Source: UMGS75 sp964507405
GTDB lineage: Bacteria; Bacillota_I; Bacilli_A; ML615J-28; CAG-313
DNA: 47,776 bases
Direction: 5' to 3'
Assembly: GCA_964507405.1 (NCBI GenBank)
Contig: CAZDPJ010000008.1
Coordinates: forward strand, 1 to 47,776
Below, piece by piece: positions 26,226 to 36,166 of this stretch. A program made the translations under genes and the position numbers. Within the stretch, counting starts at the first letter, position 1, and every line of letters starts with the position of its first letter. The notes under the pieces were generated by a model. It had not been told where the DNA came from, did not search any database, and worked only from the letters and a program-made list of their open reading frames with translations.

Positions 26226-26945
26226 TTATTTCATTTTATTAATACATTTAATAATTACATAAGCATAATATGTAGTTAAAAATAAATATAATAAATATAA
26301 TAAATTTTTGACAAATATATTACTGAACTTACTAAAGATGAAAATATACAATAATACAAAAACAACAATAATTAAGATTAAAATAATTAAACGATCTATT
26401 ATTGAAGTTGAGTGATATAATCCTCTTTCTTTAATAATATCATTTATCACATTACTTTTTTTGGATAAATATGATTTTCTAACTATTCTATTATATAAAC
26501 AAATTGAAACTCCAAATCCCGTTATAGCAATACCAATAGTTGCAATTTGAATTCCTAAACTACCGCGGTATGTAAGGCCTATAATAATAACTAATATACC
26601 AATTAGAATAATTATTGAATAAATTAATTGACTTTTTAAAAATGATTTTAAGTATAGTTTTTTTTCTTCTTCTGAAAAATAATTTATTTTTTTAGAGTCA
26701 TTACTTTTAACTATAATTACTTTAAAAATCATTAAAACTAAAAATACAAAACAAAGTAATAGCATAATATATGAAATATATGGTTCTATTGCATCATCCG
26801 GTATTGTTTCTTTACTAAGACATAAGCCTATAATTATCCAAAAAAAAGTAAAGAAGAGATTAGATACAAATGCATATCTTGCAATGCTTTTATAAGAATT
26901 AATATGATGGTTTTTCTTTTTTTCAAATAATTCTTCTTTATTCAT
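26226..26945 (-). CDS. Integral membrane protein of unknown function
   Basis: About 239 residues with six predicted membrane helices in three pairs (about 20-60, 90-130 and 175-235) and a basic, His-containing N-terminus (KKKNHHINSYK). No family recognised. The ATG at 26945 has GGGTG 5 bases upstream; an earlier ATG at 26957 overlaps the stop of the 5'-nucleotidase gene (TAATG) and is the alternative. It is co-transcribed with that gene. Confidence 0.6.
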   Translation of the reverse strand: MNKEELFEKKKNHHINSYKSIARYAFVSNLFFTFFWIIIGLCLSKETIPDDAIEPYISYIMLLLCFVFLVLMIFKVIIVKSNDSKKINYFSEEEKKLYLKSFLKSQLIYSIIILIGILVIIIGLTYRGSLGIQIATIGIAITGFGVSICLYNRIVRKSYLSKKSNVINDIIKERGLYHSTSIIDRLIILILIIVVFVLLYIFIFSKFSNIFVKNLLYLLYLFLTTYYAYVIIKCINKMK

Positions 26946-26956
26946 GATTTCACCCA

Positions 26957-29713
26957 TTAATATAATTCTTCTAAATATTCTAAAAGTAAATCTCTCATAA
27001 CATAATTAGTATCTACTTTTATCGTATTTTTAAACTCAGTATATCTTGTATTAGTATAAACATAGTCTATAACCGCAACTTTATAATCTTGATTATCAAC
27101 TAAATTATTAACATTAAATTCTTTATTAAAATATAAATAAGAACCATTAGTATTATAAAGACTTCTTAAAGCACTACCTTTCATTGTTGTTGTAATCACT
27201 TTATTATTAAATGGAAATACTTCAAATACACTAGATACGGTGATTTCACCTCTTGAAATAGTTGCGCGAACACCACCAGTATTAATAATTGCTACATCAC
27301 TATTAAATTCATCTTTCATCTTTGTTACGGCGTACATTCCAAGTGTTTGTCTTGATAAATTCTGCGAAGTTGTTCCAATTACTCTATTTCCTTCAGTAAT
27401 TACGTCTTGATATTTAGTTAAAAGCATAGTCATTTCACTATCTAAACTATAATTTTCGGGATAATAGCGTTTAAAAGTATAACTTTCATAATTAAGATTT
27501 TCATCTAAATTTAGAATTAAGCTACTAGCAGATTGATTCTTATCTCTATTTTCAATAGAAGCAATACTAAGTTTATCACTTCTGATTAATTCATCATATT
27601 CATTTTGATGAGTATGTCCACAAAGAATAGCGTCTATTAAATATTCATTTGATAATGAAGCAAGTTCTCGATTTAAATCTTCATCATAATCATGATTTGC
27701 GACGATTACAACATTACATTTTTGTATAGTTCTTAGTTCTTTCGCATATTCTTTTATTATTTCTAAAGGGTATACGAAATCATAATCTTCAATATATTCG
27801 GTTAAAATACTACTTTCTAAATCATGACCAATAATACCAATTATCCCAACCTTTATTCCATTTTGTTCAACAATAGTATATGGGTCCAACCAATCGACTC
27901 TTTTATTAGTAGCTTTATCGTAAATATTAGCGCCTAAAAATGGGAAATTAGCCTCACCATTTGTAGTATCACCATCTTTATATTTTCTTATTTCATCAAG
28001 TCCCCAGTCAAATTCATGATTACCAATTACAAAACAATCAAATTCCATTAAATTTAAAGCATCAACTAAAGGTAAGCCATATAAGGTATTAGAAACATAT
28101 GAACCTTGAAAACAATCACCATTCATAATTTTGATATAATCTCCATCAAGCATTGTTAATTCTTTGATTAAACTACTTAATCTTTCAACGCCTGGATAGT
28201 TAGTATCAACAAAAGAACCATGAGTATCATTAATCATAAAAATATTAACATTTTGAGCAGTACTATTTTTAATGTAAACTATAGCATCACTTAATAAACT
28301 AGGTTCGTAGGAATTATTAGTTGAAATAGCTTGTACTTGAATTTTAAATGTGCCATCTCCAAGTGAATTTAAATCAAATGAAGTTTCAGAAGTTGTTTTA
28401 TATAAGTTGCCATTCACATAAATATTATATTTAACGTCTATTGTTGAATTAATTTGCCAATCAAGTTTTTCATCTGTTTTAGTTACAACTGGTCTTGGAA
28501 CTCTTGTTGAAAATTCTTGAATTTCATTAGGAAAACCAACACATTGAAGAGTCCAAATTTTATCTGCTTCATAATATCTATAAATAATACCTTTAACAGT
28601 TACAACTTTATTATTTAAATCAATAAATTTATTTTTATTAGGATCACTAATATTATTATTAAAGTTTGTTGAATAATGATGAATAGCAACTAAGTGATTA
28701 CCTAAACCATCATTTATATAAAAACTATAGCGATCTTTTCCACATTCAACAGTACCCGTAATTAATACAGGATTGCCATGAAATGACGCATCAATATTTT
28801 TATTTTTTAAGTCATCACTTGATAAATCAACAAAATCAATAGGTGTAATTTCCTTATCATATTCAGAAACTTTAATACCATCAGATGAAACTTGTCTTGT
28901 GTATTCAGGATATCTTGAAGTACCTCTATAAATTATAGCACTACCTTCAATTAAAACATTATATCCAAGTCTTAATTCATTACAAGTATGTCTAACATAA
29001 ATAGAACCAGTTTCATCCGCAACATGAGCAAAGCCTAAACAATCATAACCAATTACTTGACCAACAAATAATACGTTAATTTTACCAGTTACACTATTAT
29101 CTAAAGCTTCTTTTATTTCAGAAATTTTCATGAAATAATCATTATAATTATAACTTACAACATTACTAAAGTCGCTATCTATATATTTATTAAAATTACC
29201 TACAGCTTTTATTTTTACCTTAATTTCGTCTTTAAAAGATGTTAAAGTATAAAAAACATTAGATGTCGTATTTATTAATTTATCATTTACATAGATTTCA
29301 TATTCGGTTGCATTTTTAACAATATCCCAACTTATTCCTTTACTATCAACATTAATGACTGGTGTAGCAAGTTTAGTTTTGTTTGTTTGACTTACAATAG
29401 TATAAGTAATCGAATTACTATAACTACTATCAGAATATGTTGTATTATCACCTTTTGCTTTAATTCTAATTTTATGTAAGCCAACACTTGTAATATCTAA
29501 TACATAGTTTGTAGTATCTTTATCAACATCTATTTCTTCTATTCCATCAATAAAAATAGTATACCCATTAGCATTTTCAATTTCATTCCAAGATATAGTA
29601 TTTTCCTCTAATACAAGAACAGGAGTATCTAGATTAGTAAGCGAAGTTTTAACACAACTTGTAATTAAACATAAGCTAGCTATTAAAAGAATAAAATATT
29701 TAATTTTTTTCAT
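26957..29713 (-). CDS. 5'-nucleotidase-family lipoprotein with Fn3-like and OB-like domains
   Basis: 918 residues. A lipoprotein signal ends in LITSC with the lipid-carrying Cys20. Next come two fibronectin-III-like domains (about 28-110 and 115-190), an OB-fold-like region (about 195-395) and a third Fn3-like domain (405-480). The metallophosphoesterase domain starts near 488: Asp496 and His498 (MINDTHG), Asp533 (NGDCFQG), GNHEFDW (564-570), a VANHDYD segment and GHTH; the 5'-nucleotidase C-terminal domain follows from about 720. It should act outside the cell on nucleotides, releasing nucleosides that could supply the base permeases encoded further on. Confidence 0.88.
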   Translation of the reverse strand: MKKIKYFILLIASLCLITSCVKTSLTNLDTPVLVLEENTISWNEIENANGYTIFIDGIEEIDVDKDTTNYVLDITSVGLHKIRIKAKGDNTTYSDSSYSNSITYTIVSQTNKTKLATPVINVDSKGISWDIVKNATEYEIYVNDKLINTTSNVFYTLTSFKDEIKVKIKAVGNFNKYIDSDFSNVVSYNYNDYFMKISEIKEALDNSVTGKINVLFVGQVIGYDCLGFAHVADETGSIYVRHTCNELRLGYNVLIEGSAIIYRGTSRYPEYTRQVSSDGIKVSEYDKEITPIDFVDLSSDDLKNKNIDASFHGNPVLITGTVECGKDRYSFYINDGLGNHLVAIHHYSTNFNNNISDPNKNKFIDLNNKVVTVKGIIYRYYEADKIWTLQCVGFPNEIQEFSTRVPRPVVTKTDEKLDWQINSTIDVKYNIYVNGNLYKTTSETSFDLNSLGDGTFKIQVQAISTNNSYEPSLLSDAIVYIKNSTAQNVNIFMINDTHGSFVDTNYPGVERLSSLIKELTMLDGDYIKIMNGDCFQGSYVSNTLYGLPLVDALNLMEFDCFVIGNHEFDWGLDEIRKYKDGDTTNGEANFPFLGANIYDKATNKRVDWLDPYTIVEQNGIKVGIIGIIGHDLESSILTEYIEDYDFVYPLEIIKEYAKELRTIQKCNVVIVANHDYDEDLNRELASLSNEYLIDAILCGHTHQNEYDELIRSDKLSIASIENRDKNQSASSLILNLDENLNYESYTFKRYYPENYSLDSEMTMLLTKYQDVITEGNRVIGTTSQNLSRQTLGMYAVTKMKDEFNSDVAIINTGGVRATISRGEITVSSVFEVFPFNNKVITTTMKGSALRSLYNTNGSYLYFNKEFNVNNLVDNQDYKVAVIDYVYTNTRYTEFKNTIKVDTNYVMRDLLLEYLEELY

Positions 29714-29725
29714 TTTCTTTACCTG

Positions 29726-30055
29726 TTAATGAGATGGTACCACCGCAACAAATTCAAGCGGTTCATCACTTTCATTAATTAATGTATGCGTACTTCCTTT
29801 TTTACAATAGTGACAGTCACCTGCACTTAAATATTCAGTAACGCCATCCGTAATTGTTTTACCATGACCAGAAGTAATAAAAATAATTTCTGATGAATTA
29901 TCATGAGTATGCATACCAATAGAGGCACCTTTAATTAAAGTTCCTTTCATGATTTTATTTAATTCATCAGTTACCATTTTAACTTCTAAGTGTTTATCTC
30001 CACCTTTAAAATGTTCAATTTTTTGTAATTCTACATTATTAAAATCTATTTTCAT
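29726..30055 (-). CDS. Small cupin-domain protein
   Basis: 109 residues forming one cupin barrel. Likely metal ligands are the two His and the Glu in GMHTHDNSSEIIF and the later His in GSTHTLIN. Such single cupins may be enzymes or sugar/ligand binders; none is certain here. It lies 12 bases upstream of the 5'-nucleotidase gene and 9 bases after the small membrane protein, so it belongs to the same operon. Confidence 0.8.
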   Translation of the reverse strand: MKIDFNNVELQKIEHFKGGDKHLEVKMVTDELNKIMKGTLIKGASIGMHTHDNSSEIIFITSGHGKTITDGVTEYLSAGDCHYCKKGSTHTLINESDEPLEFVAVVPSH

Positions 30056-30064
30056 TATTTACTC

Positions 30065-30487
30065 CTATATTTGTTTAATATTAATTTTTACATTTCTTTC
30101 TGTTAGTTCATTAAGTATTTCTTCTCCAAATACTAGTCCTCTATCAATTGAACAAAATAGTTGATTTGAAGAATCATATACTTTATATTCAGTTGAATAA
30201 ACATCAATTTTTGATATATTTTCGATATCAATTGTCTTTTCTTTTTTAAACCTAGATTTTATTAACTGAGTAGTAGTTAGTTCAAAATAACTAAAATATT
30301 GAACTAAAGCAACATAAGTACCAATTAAAATCCAACATACCCCAACAATTATGGAAATAACTTTAATTACAGTTGTTGAAATAAATAAGCCACCAACCGT
30401 AAGTGCAAGTCCAAGTAATGCAAAAACAACTGCTAATTTAAAATGCATTGAATAGTATTTAGTTTTTAAATTCTTTTTTTCTTCCAT
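30065..30487 (-). CDS. Small membrane protein with PH-like C-terminal part
   Basis: 140 residues. Two membrane helices (about 15-35 and 40-63) are followed by a beta-rich segment (YFELTTTQLIKSRFKKEKTI then DIENISKIDV) resembling bacterial PH domains. Family not certain. It is the first gene of the operon that continues through the cupin and 5'-nucleotidase genes; the start follows GAAGGTG. Confidence 0.6.
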   Translation of the reverse strand: MEEKKNLKTKYYSMHFKLAVVFALLGLALTVGGLFISTTVIKVISIIVGVCWILIGTYVALVQYFSYFELTTTQLIKSRFKKEKTIDIENISKIDVYSTEYKVYDSSNQLFCSIDRGLVFGEEILNELTERNVKINIKQI

Positions 30488-30518
30488 TTATATCACCTTC
30501 AATTTCTTATTATATTTT

Positions 30519-30547
30519 ATTATACCATATTTTTGATTTTTAATCAA
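30519..30547 (-). promoter_or_regulatory. Promoter of the membrane protein/cupin/5'-nucleotidase operon
   Basis: TTGATT (30542-30547) and TATAAT (30519-30524) on the minus strand, 17-base spacer, about 30 bases upstream of the ATG at 30487. Confidence 0.65.
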
Positions 30548-30571
30548 TACTTTAACATAATATCAATAATC

Positions 30572-30598
30572 AAAAAAAGCCCCATATAAGGGCTTTAA
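30572..30598 (-). terminator. Terminator of the M28 peptidase gene
   Basis: On the minus strand AAAGCCC and GGGGCTTT pair around TTATAT and are followed by a run of T (plus-strand A run at 30572-30578). It directly follows the stop codon region. Confidence 0.8.
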
Positions 30599-30599
30599 C

Positions 30600-31880
30600 T
30601 TAATTACTTTCTTCCACTTTTTTACTTTGAAATCTAGTTTTATAATTTTCAATTTTTTCTTTAAGCGAATTAGGAAATTCTTTTGATACTGGAAATACTT
30701 TCGCATTAATTAATTTTTCAGAAAATTTAGTCATAAATTCAATGGTATTAATAAATTTAGTTGGATCAAGTGCATCCATAACATCTCGGCGACAATGGAT
30801 TTCAGTACCACCTCGAGGAGTAGAACGGGCAAAAGTAACTGCAGGAATGTCAGCAATTACGAATGAAGATGAATCTGATGAATACATATCAACATCCGCA
30901 TTAATAGCAAATCCCTCAATTTTCCCTAAATAATTAATAAATGTAGCCACACTTTCTTCACATGAGCATACAGCATAATCACTTCCAAGTAATGTTCCGG
31001 TCATATCAACATTAATGTTAAATAAAACATTATCTAATTCTTCTTTATGTTGTTCACAATATGCTCTAGAACCTTCAAGTCCTATTTCTTCACTACCACA
31101 CCAAACAAATTTTATTGTTCTTTCTGGTTTATGTTCATTAAAATAATGCATTAATTCCATAATTGTAACACTTCCGGTCGCATTATCCCATGAACCTGGT
31201 GAATATATAACTGAATCATAGTGCGCAGAAAAGACAATTACTTCCTCAGGTTTTGTTGTTCCTTTAATTGTCGCAATTACATTATGACTAATACTTTTAT
31301 GTTTATTATCTTGAATTAAAGTTAAATTAACTTCTTCGGGATTCATTCTAACTAATTTTAAAGCATCATTTAAATGGATTAAAATTCCAGGAAAATTATC
31401 TAAATATTCCAATCTCTTTGGTATATTTCTTGGTCTAAGTTCAGTAACCATTTCTTCAGGATCATAAAATGAACCGAAAGTATGAATATGAGCTAAAGCA
31501 CCAGCTTTATGTAAATTTTTTATAATATCTCTTTTACCTGATGTAGTTAAAGCAATTTTTCCTTTAACATCTACTAAATTGGCATCTAATCCACTTTCAA
31601 CATAAATAAATGGAGCCGTAATACCTTCATTTCCAGTGCTTCCACTTTTACCAATGGCTACACAATTAATTGATAATTCATTTGGCTTTGTAACTTTAAA
31701 TTCAATTTTAGAAGTTTTAGGATCATCAATCTCAAATTCTTCAATTACAACATCAACACAAGCTTTTTTACATTCTTCTTCAAGTATATGAGCGCACTCT
31801 AATTCTTTATTACTACCAGCAATTCTTTCAAAGCTCATTTTCTTTAGTAATGTAAATGCTCTATCTTTATCTAAACTCAT
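30600..31880 (-). CDS. M28 family zinc aminopeptidase with PA domain
   Basis: 426 residues. The M28 metal ligands are visible in FSAHYDS (His, Asp), WDNATGS (bridging Asp), CGSEEIGLEGS (catalytic Glu and ligand Glu), NVDMTG (Asp) and the late EIHCRRD (His). Residues about 90-175 are an inserted protease-associated (PA) domain, with KGKIALTTSGKRDIIKNLHK as its core. There is no signal peptide, so it is likely a cytoplasmic aminopeptidase for peptide use. It stands alone between terminators. Confidence 0.88.
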   Translation of the reverse strand: MSLDKDRAFTLLKKMSFERIAGSNKELECAHILEEECKKACVDVVIEEFEIDDPKTSKIEFKVTKPNELSINCVAIGKSGSTGNEGITAPFIYVESGLDANLVDVKGKIALTTSGKRDIIKNLHKAGALAHIHTFGSFYDPEEMVTELRPRNIPKRLEYLDNFPGILIHLNDALKLVRMNPEEVNLTLIQDNKHKSISHNVIATIKGTTKPEEVIVFSAHYDSVIYSPGSWDNATGSVTIMELMHYFNEHKPERTIKFVWCGSEEIGLEGSRAYCEQHKEELDNVLFNINVDMTGTLLGSDYAVCSCEESVATFINYLGKIEGFAINADVDMYSSDSSSFVIADIPAVTFARSTPRGGTEIHCRRDVMDALDPTKFINTIEFMTKFSEKLINAKVFPVSKEFPNSLKEKIENYKTRFQSKKVEESN

Positions 31881-31939
31881 CTTTACCCACCCTTTCTCTT
31901 ATTTATCTAAAATTATATCACAATAATTTAAATATAATA

Positions 31940-31972
31940 TAAAAAGTGCTTAGTATTCACTAAACACTTTTA
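31940..31972 (-). terminator. Terminator of the HydABC operon
   Basis: On the minus strand AAAAGTGTTTAGT and ACTAAGCACTTTTT form a stem with one mismatch, followed by T-rich sequence. It lies 10 bases after the hydA stop codon. Confidence 0.8.
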
Positions 31973-31981
31973 TTTATGAGA

Positions 31982-33751
31982 TTATTTTTCAGGGAATCTT
32001 ACTCTACCAGCATAAGTTGTATGTAATAACTTATGAGCTTTATGAGAATTAGGTTCACCTAAATATTCTTTATATAATTGTTGTACTTGCGTATTATTAT
32101 GTGATTGACGAACTTGTTGTCTTTCATCTTCTGAATATAATGCTTGAGCACGTTTTTCACAATATGTATCTAAAATATTATTTTCTTCATTTGGTAAGAA
32201 ACAAGGTTTAACATATGGTTGTCCACCACCGTTAATACAACCACCTGGGCAACCCATGATTTCAATAAATGCATATGGGCTCTTACCAGCACGGATATCA
32301 TCCATTAATACTTTAGCATTTTTCATACCAGATGCAACTGCAACTTTTAATGTAGTACCATTGATATTGATATCAGCTTCTTTTAGGCCTTTCATTCCAC
32401 GAACTTCTGTAAATTCGATTGGCTCATGTTCTTTCTTAGTTAATGTATAATATGCAGTACGAAGAGCTGCTTCCATAACACCACCAGTAGTACCGAAAAT
32501 TACACCAGCACCAGTATATTCGCCCATAATATCTTGGTCAAATTCTTCATCAGGTAATTTAGTAAAGTTAATACCACTACGTTTAATAAGTTTAGCAAGT
32601 TCTCTTGTTGTTAATACAGCATCAACATCTTTAATACCTTCATTTTGAAGTTGAGGACGTTCTTTTTCATATTTTTTAGCTGTACAAGGCATAATAGATA
32701 CAACATAAATATCTTTTGGATCTAAATTCATCTTTTCAGCAAAATATGATTTAATAATAGCACCTTGCATTTGGTGAGGAGATTTACAACTTGATAAATG
32801 ATCTAATTGATCTCCATAATAGTATTCTGCATAGTTAACCCAACCAGGTGAACATGAAGTAATCATAGGAAGAACACCATTATTATTCATTCTTGAAAGA
32901 AGTTCAGTTGCTTCTTCCATAATAGTAAGGTCAGCACCAAAGTTTGTATCATAAACTTTATTAAAGCCAAGTCTTCTTAATGCGGCAACCATTTTACCAG
33001 TTACAGGAGTACCAATTTTATAACCAAATTCTTCACCTAATGTTGCACGAACAGCTGGAGCAGTTTGAACTACTAAATATTTACCAGATTTTCTAGCATC
33101 ATCAACTTTATCAATTTCAGATTTTTCCATTAATGCACCTGTAGGACAAACGTTAACACATTGACCACAAAGGATACAAGGACTTTCTGAGAAACTTCTG
33201 TTTGCTGCAGGAGAAACAATAGTAGCGAAACCTCTCTTTTCAAATCCTAAGATTCCAGTTCCATGTGCAGCAACACAACGGCTTACACAACGACCACATA
33301 AAATACATTTTGAAGTATCACGGATAATTGATGGAGAAATTTCATCAACAGTTACTGGAGTTTTACTTCCAACAAATTTATTTTCTCTAGCGCCTACAAC
33401 TGAAGCAACATGTAATAATTCACATTTACCATTTTTTTCACATTGTTGACAATTGAAAGAGTGATTTGAAAGAATTAATTCAACACTTGCACGTCTAGCC
33501 GCAACAGCTTTTGGAGAAGAAATTTTAACTTCCATACCTTCAGCCACAGGATATACACAAGATGCAACTAAGCCTCTAGCTCCTGTTGCTTCAACTAAAC
33601 AAACACGACAAGATGCTAAACTACATTCACCATGATTATATGCACAAAGTGAAGGGATTTCATATCCACATTCTTTAGCAGCTTCTAATATTGTTAAGCC
33701 TTCTTCAACTTGATAGGCTTGACCTTCAATTTTAATATTAATTTTTGCCAT
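31982..33751 (-). CDS. hydA: [FeFe] hydrogenase catalytic subunit, group A (HydA/HndD type)
   Basis: 589 residues. Domains in order: plant-type [2Fe-2S] (Cys36, 43, 48, 51, 65 region), the His-Cys3 [4Fe-4S] site (HSFNCQQCEKNGKC, 97-110), two [4Fe-4S] clusters (CILCGRCVSRC at 149; CILCGQCVNVC at 192) and the H-cluster domain with ITSCSPGW (297-304), MPCTAKK (354-360) and EIMGCPGGC (497-505), plus the small C-terminal HydB-like domain. The first motif has Ser where most hydrogenases have a second Cys. With the NuoF- and NuoE-like partners it forms an NADH-coupled, probably electron-bifurcating, hydrogenase that makes H2 from NADH and reduced ferredoxin. Confidence 0.95.
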   Translation of the reverse strand: MAKINIKIEGQAYQVEEGLTILEAAKECGYEIPSLCAYNHGECSLASCRVCLVEATGARGLVASCVYPVAEGMEVKISSPKAVAARRASVELILSNHSFNCQQCEKNGKCELLHVASVVGARENKFVGSKTPVTVDEISPSIIRDTSKCILCGRCVSRCVAAHGTGILGFEKRGFATIVSPAANRSFSESPCILCGQCVNVCPTGALMEKSEIDKVDDARKSGKYLVVQTAPAVRATLGEEFGYKIGTPVTGKMVAALRRLGFNKVYDTNFGADLTIMEEATELLSRMNNNGVLPMITSCSPGWVNYAEYYYGDQLDHLSSCKSPHQMQGAIIKSYFAEKMNLDPKDIYVVSIMPCTAKKYEKERPQLQNEGIKDVDAVLTTRELAKLIKRSGINFTKLPDEEFDQDIMGEYTGAGVIFGTTGGVMEAALRTAYYTLTKKEHEPIEFTEVRGMKGLKEADININGTTLKVAVASGMKNAKVLMDDIRAGKSPYAFIEIMGCPGGCINGGGQPYVKPCFLPNEENNILDTYCEKRAQALYSEDERQQVRQSHNNTQVQQLYKEYLGEPNSHKAHKLLHTTYAGRVRFPEK

Positions 33752-33763
33752 ACATCTACACTC

Positions 33764-35629
33764 CTACTTCTTAATAATAGCCTTAAATGGACATGCAGCT
33801 AAGCATAAGCCACATTTAATACATTTAGATTGATCAATAACATATGGTTCTTTACCAGGAACACCAGATATTGCGCCTACTGGGCAATTTCTAGCACACT
33901 TAGAACATTTCTTACAAGCCTCTGGCATAATGTAATATTGAGTTAATTTCTTACAAATATGAGCAGGACAAGTCTTGTCAACGATATGAGCAATATATTC
34001 ATCTTTAAATTGTCTCATAGTTGATACAATAGGGTTTGCAGCAGTTTGACCTAAACCACATAGAGAGTTAGAAGCAACAGTTGTTGCTAATTCTTCTAAT
34101 TCGTCTAAATCAGCCATTGTGCCTTTACCTTCTGTAATCTTAGTTAATACTTCAAGCATACGTTTTGTTCCGATACGACATGGAGAACATTTACCACAAG
34201 ATTCATCACAAATAAATTCCATATAGAATTTTGCAACGTCAACCATACAGTTATCTTCATCCATAACAATTGCACCACCAGAGCCCATCATTGAGCCTAA
34301 TGCAACTAAGTTATCATAATCAATTGGAGTATCTAAGTCTTTAGCTGTTAAACATCCACCTGAAGGTCCACCAGTTTGAATAGCTTTAAATTGTTTACCA
34401 CCAGGAATACCTCCACCGATATCATAAATTAATTCACGAAGTGTTGTTCCCATAGGAATTTCAACTAAACCAACATTATTTACTTTACCACCTAAAGCAA
34501 ATACTTTAGTACCTTTAGATTTTTCTGTACCGTATTGTGCAAATTTTTCGGCACCTTCTCTTAAGATATATGGAACACATGCTAATGTTTCAACATTGTT
34601 AATGATTGAAGGTTTACCCCATAATCCTTTTACAGCAGGGAATGGAGGTCGAGGACGAGGCATACCACGTTTACCTTCAATTGAATTTAATAAGGCAGTT
34701 TCTTCACCACAAACAAAGGCACCAGCACCTAAACGAATGTGAACTCTAAAACTAAATCCACTACCTAAAATATTATCGCCTAATAAACCGATTTTTTCAG
34801 CTTCATTGATTGCGTTTTGTAATCTTTCTACAGCGATAGGATATTCAGCACGTACATAGAAATAACCATTAGATGCACCAATTGCATAGCCTGCAATTAC
34901 CATACCTTCGATAACTCCTAGTGGGTTACCTTCAAGGATTGAACGGTCCATAAATGCACCTGGATCACCTTCGTCACCATTACATACTACATATTTATCT
35001 TCATTATCTTGGTTATAAGCAAATTGCCATTTTCTACCAGTAGGGAAACCACCGCCGCCACGGCCACGTAAACCAGATTTTAAAACTTCATCAATAACTT
35101 CTTGTCTAGACATATGAAGAGCTTTTTGTAAGCCTTGGTATGCACCATAACCTAATGCTTCTTCAATTTTTTCAGGATTAATTAATCCACATCCATGAAG
35201 AGCTAGACGAACTTGTTTTTTATAGAAATTAATTTCATCTTGTTTTTGAATTTTAGCTTTAGTAATAGGATCAACATATAATAGTCTTTCTACAACTTCA
35301 TGATTAATAATATCAGATGTCATAATTTCTTCAACATCTTCTACTGTTACACCACGATATAGTGTATCTTCTGGAAAGATTTTAACAAATGGACCTTGAG
35401 AACAAAAACCAAAGCATCCAACTTTATTTACAGTTACTTTATCACTTAATCCACGATTTGCAATTTCTTCTTGAAATTTTTCTAAGATTTGAGCTGAATT
35501 ACTAGATAAACATCCAGTTCCTGCACAAATAACGATTGCACGTTTGCCATTAGTTCCGGAAAATTTTTCATCTAAACTAGTTGTGCACTTTTCAATTGTT
35601 GATAATAATTCTTTTTCATTTTTAATCAT
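33764..35629 (-). CDS. hydB: NuoF-like subunit of trimeric [FeFe] hydrogenase (HydB/HndC)
   Basis: 621 residues. An N-terminal thioredoxin-like [2Fe-2S] domain (CAGTGCLSS near 36, VGCFGFCSQG near 82) leads to the flavin/NADH-binding NuoF core (GRGGGGFPTGRKW near 189; YVVCNGDEGDPGAF) with its [4Fe-4S] site ESCGKCSPCRIG, and a C-terminal two-cluster ferredoxin domain (CKKCSKCARNCP; CIKCGLCLAACP). This is the NADH-oxidising, flavin-containing subunit. The start codon overlaps the stop of hydC (TAATG). Confidence 0.95.
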   Translation of the reverse strand: MIKNEKELLSTIEKCTTSLDEKFSGTNGKRAIVICAGTGCLSSNSAQILEKFQEEIANRGLSDKVTVNKVGCFGFCSQGPFVKIFPEDTLYRGVTVEDVEEIMTSDIINHEVVERLLYVDPITKAKIQKQDEINFYKKQVRLALHGCGLINPEKIEEALGYGAYQGLQKALHMSRQEVIDEVLKSGLRGRGGGGFPTGRKWQFAYNQDNEDKYVVCNGDEGDPGAFMDRSILEGNPLGVIEGMVIAGYAIGASNGYFYVRAEYPIAVERLQNAINEAEKIGLLGDNILGSGFSFRVHIRLGAGAFVCGEETALLNSIEGKRGMPRPRPPFPAVKGLWGKPSIINNVETLACVPYILREGAEKFAQYGTEKSKGTKVFALGGKVNNVGLVEIPMGTTLRELIYDIGGGIPGGKQFKAIQTGGPSGGCLTAKDLDTPIDYDNLVALGSMMGSGGAIVMDEDNCMVDVAKFYMEFICDESCGKCSPCRIGTKRMLEVLTKITEGKGTMADLDELEELATTVASNSLCGLGQTAANPIVSTMRQFKDEYIAHIVDKTCPAHICKKLTQYYIMPEACKKCSKCARNCPVGAISGVPGKEPYVIDQSKCIKCGLCLAACPFKAIIKK

Positions 35630-36117
35630 TAGTTTGCACCTCCTAATTGACGATATTCTTCAATAATACTAGCAACTTGGCTAACTGATACTTTAGGGTA
35701 TACTTTACCATTTATAGTTATAGCTGGAGCAATACCGCATGCACCGATACAACGAAGAGCATCTAAAGTGAATAATCCATCAGCTGATGTTTCGCCTGGT
35801 TTAATATTTAAAAGTTCAGAGAATTTATCAATTACTTGTTGTGAACCTTTAACATAACATGCTGTACCTAAACATACACCTATTACATATTTTCCTTTTG
35901 GATTTAAAGAAAAGAATGAATAAAAAGTTACAACACCATAAATTTCAGCAACAGGAATACCAGTTTTTTCTGAAATTAACTCTTGAACATCAAGTGGAAT
36001 GTAACCATATTCACGTTGAACATCACTTAAAATCATCATAAGTGGTGTTGTTTCGTTTTCATATCTTGCGATAATACCTTCAATTTGCTTTACAGCAGCA
36101 GCACTTAAACGAGCCAT
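35629..36117 (-). CDS. hydC: NuoE-like subunit of trimeric [FeFe] hydrogenase (HydC/HndA)
   Basis: About 162 residues with a helical N-terminus (IARYENETTPLMMILSDVQR) and a thioredoxin-like fold whose [2Fe-2S] cysteines are in GVCLGTACYVKG and ALRCIGACGIAP. It relays electrons in the HydABC complex. An open frame reaches 36195, but that would begin within the promoter; the ATG at 36117 has GGAGG 5 bases upstream and the normal family N-terminus (MARLSAAAVKQIE). First gene of the operon. Confidence 0.94.
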   Translation of the reverse strand: MARLSAAAVKQIEGIIARYENETTPLMMILSDVQREYGYIPLDVQELISEKTGIPVAEIYGVVTFYSFFSLNPKGKYVIGVCLGTACYVKGSQQVIDKFSELLNIKPGETSADGLFTLDALRCIGACGIAPAITINGKVYPKVSVSQVASIIEEYRQLGGAN

Positions 36118-36166
36118 AATAACCTCCATTTTTTTATAACAAATTTTTATAAATTCGCTCTTACAC

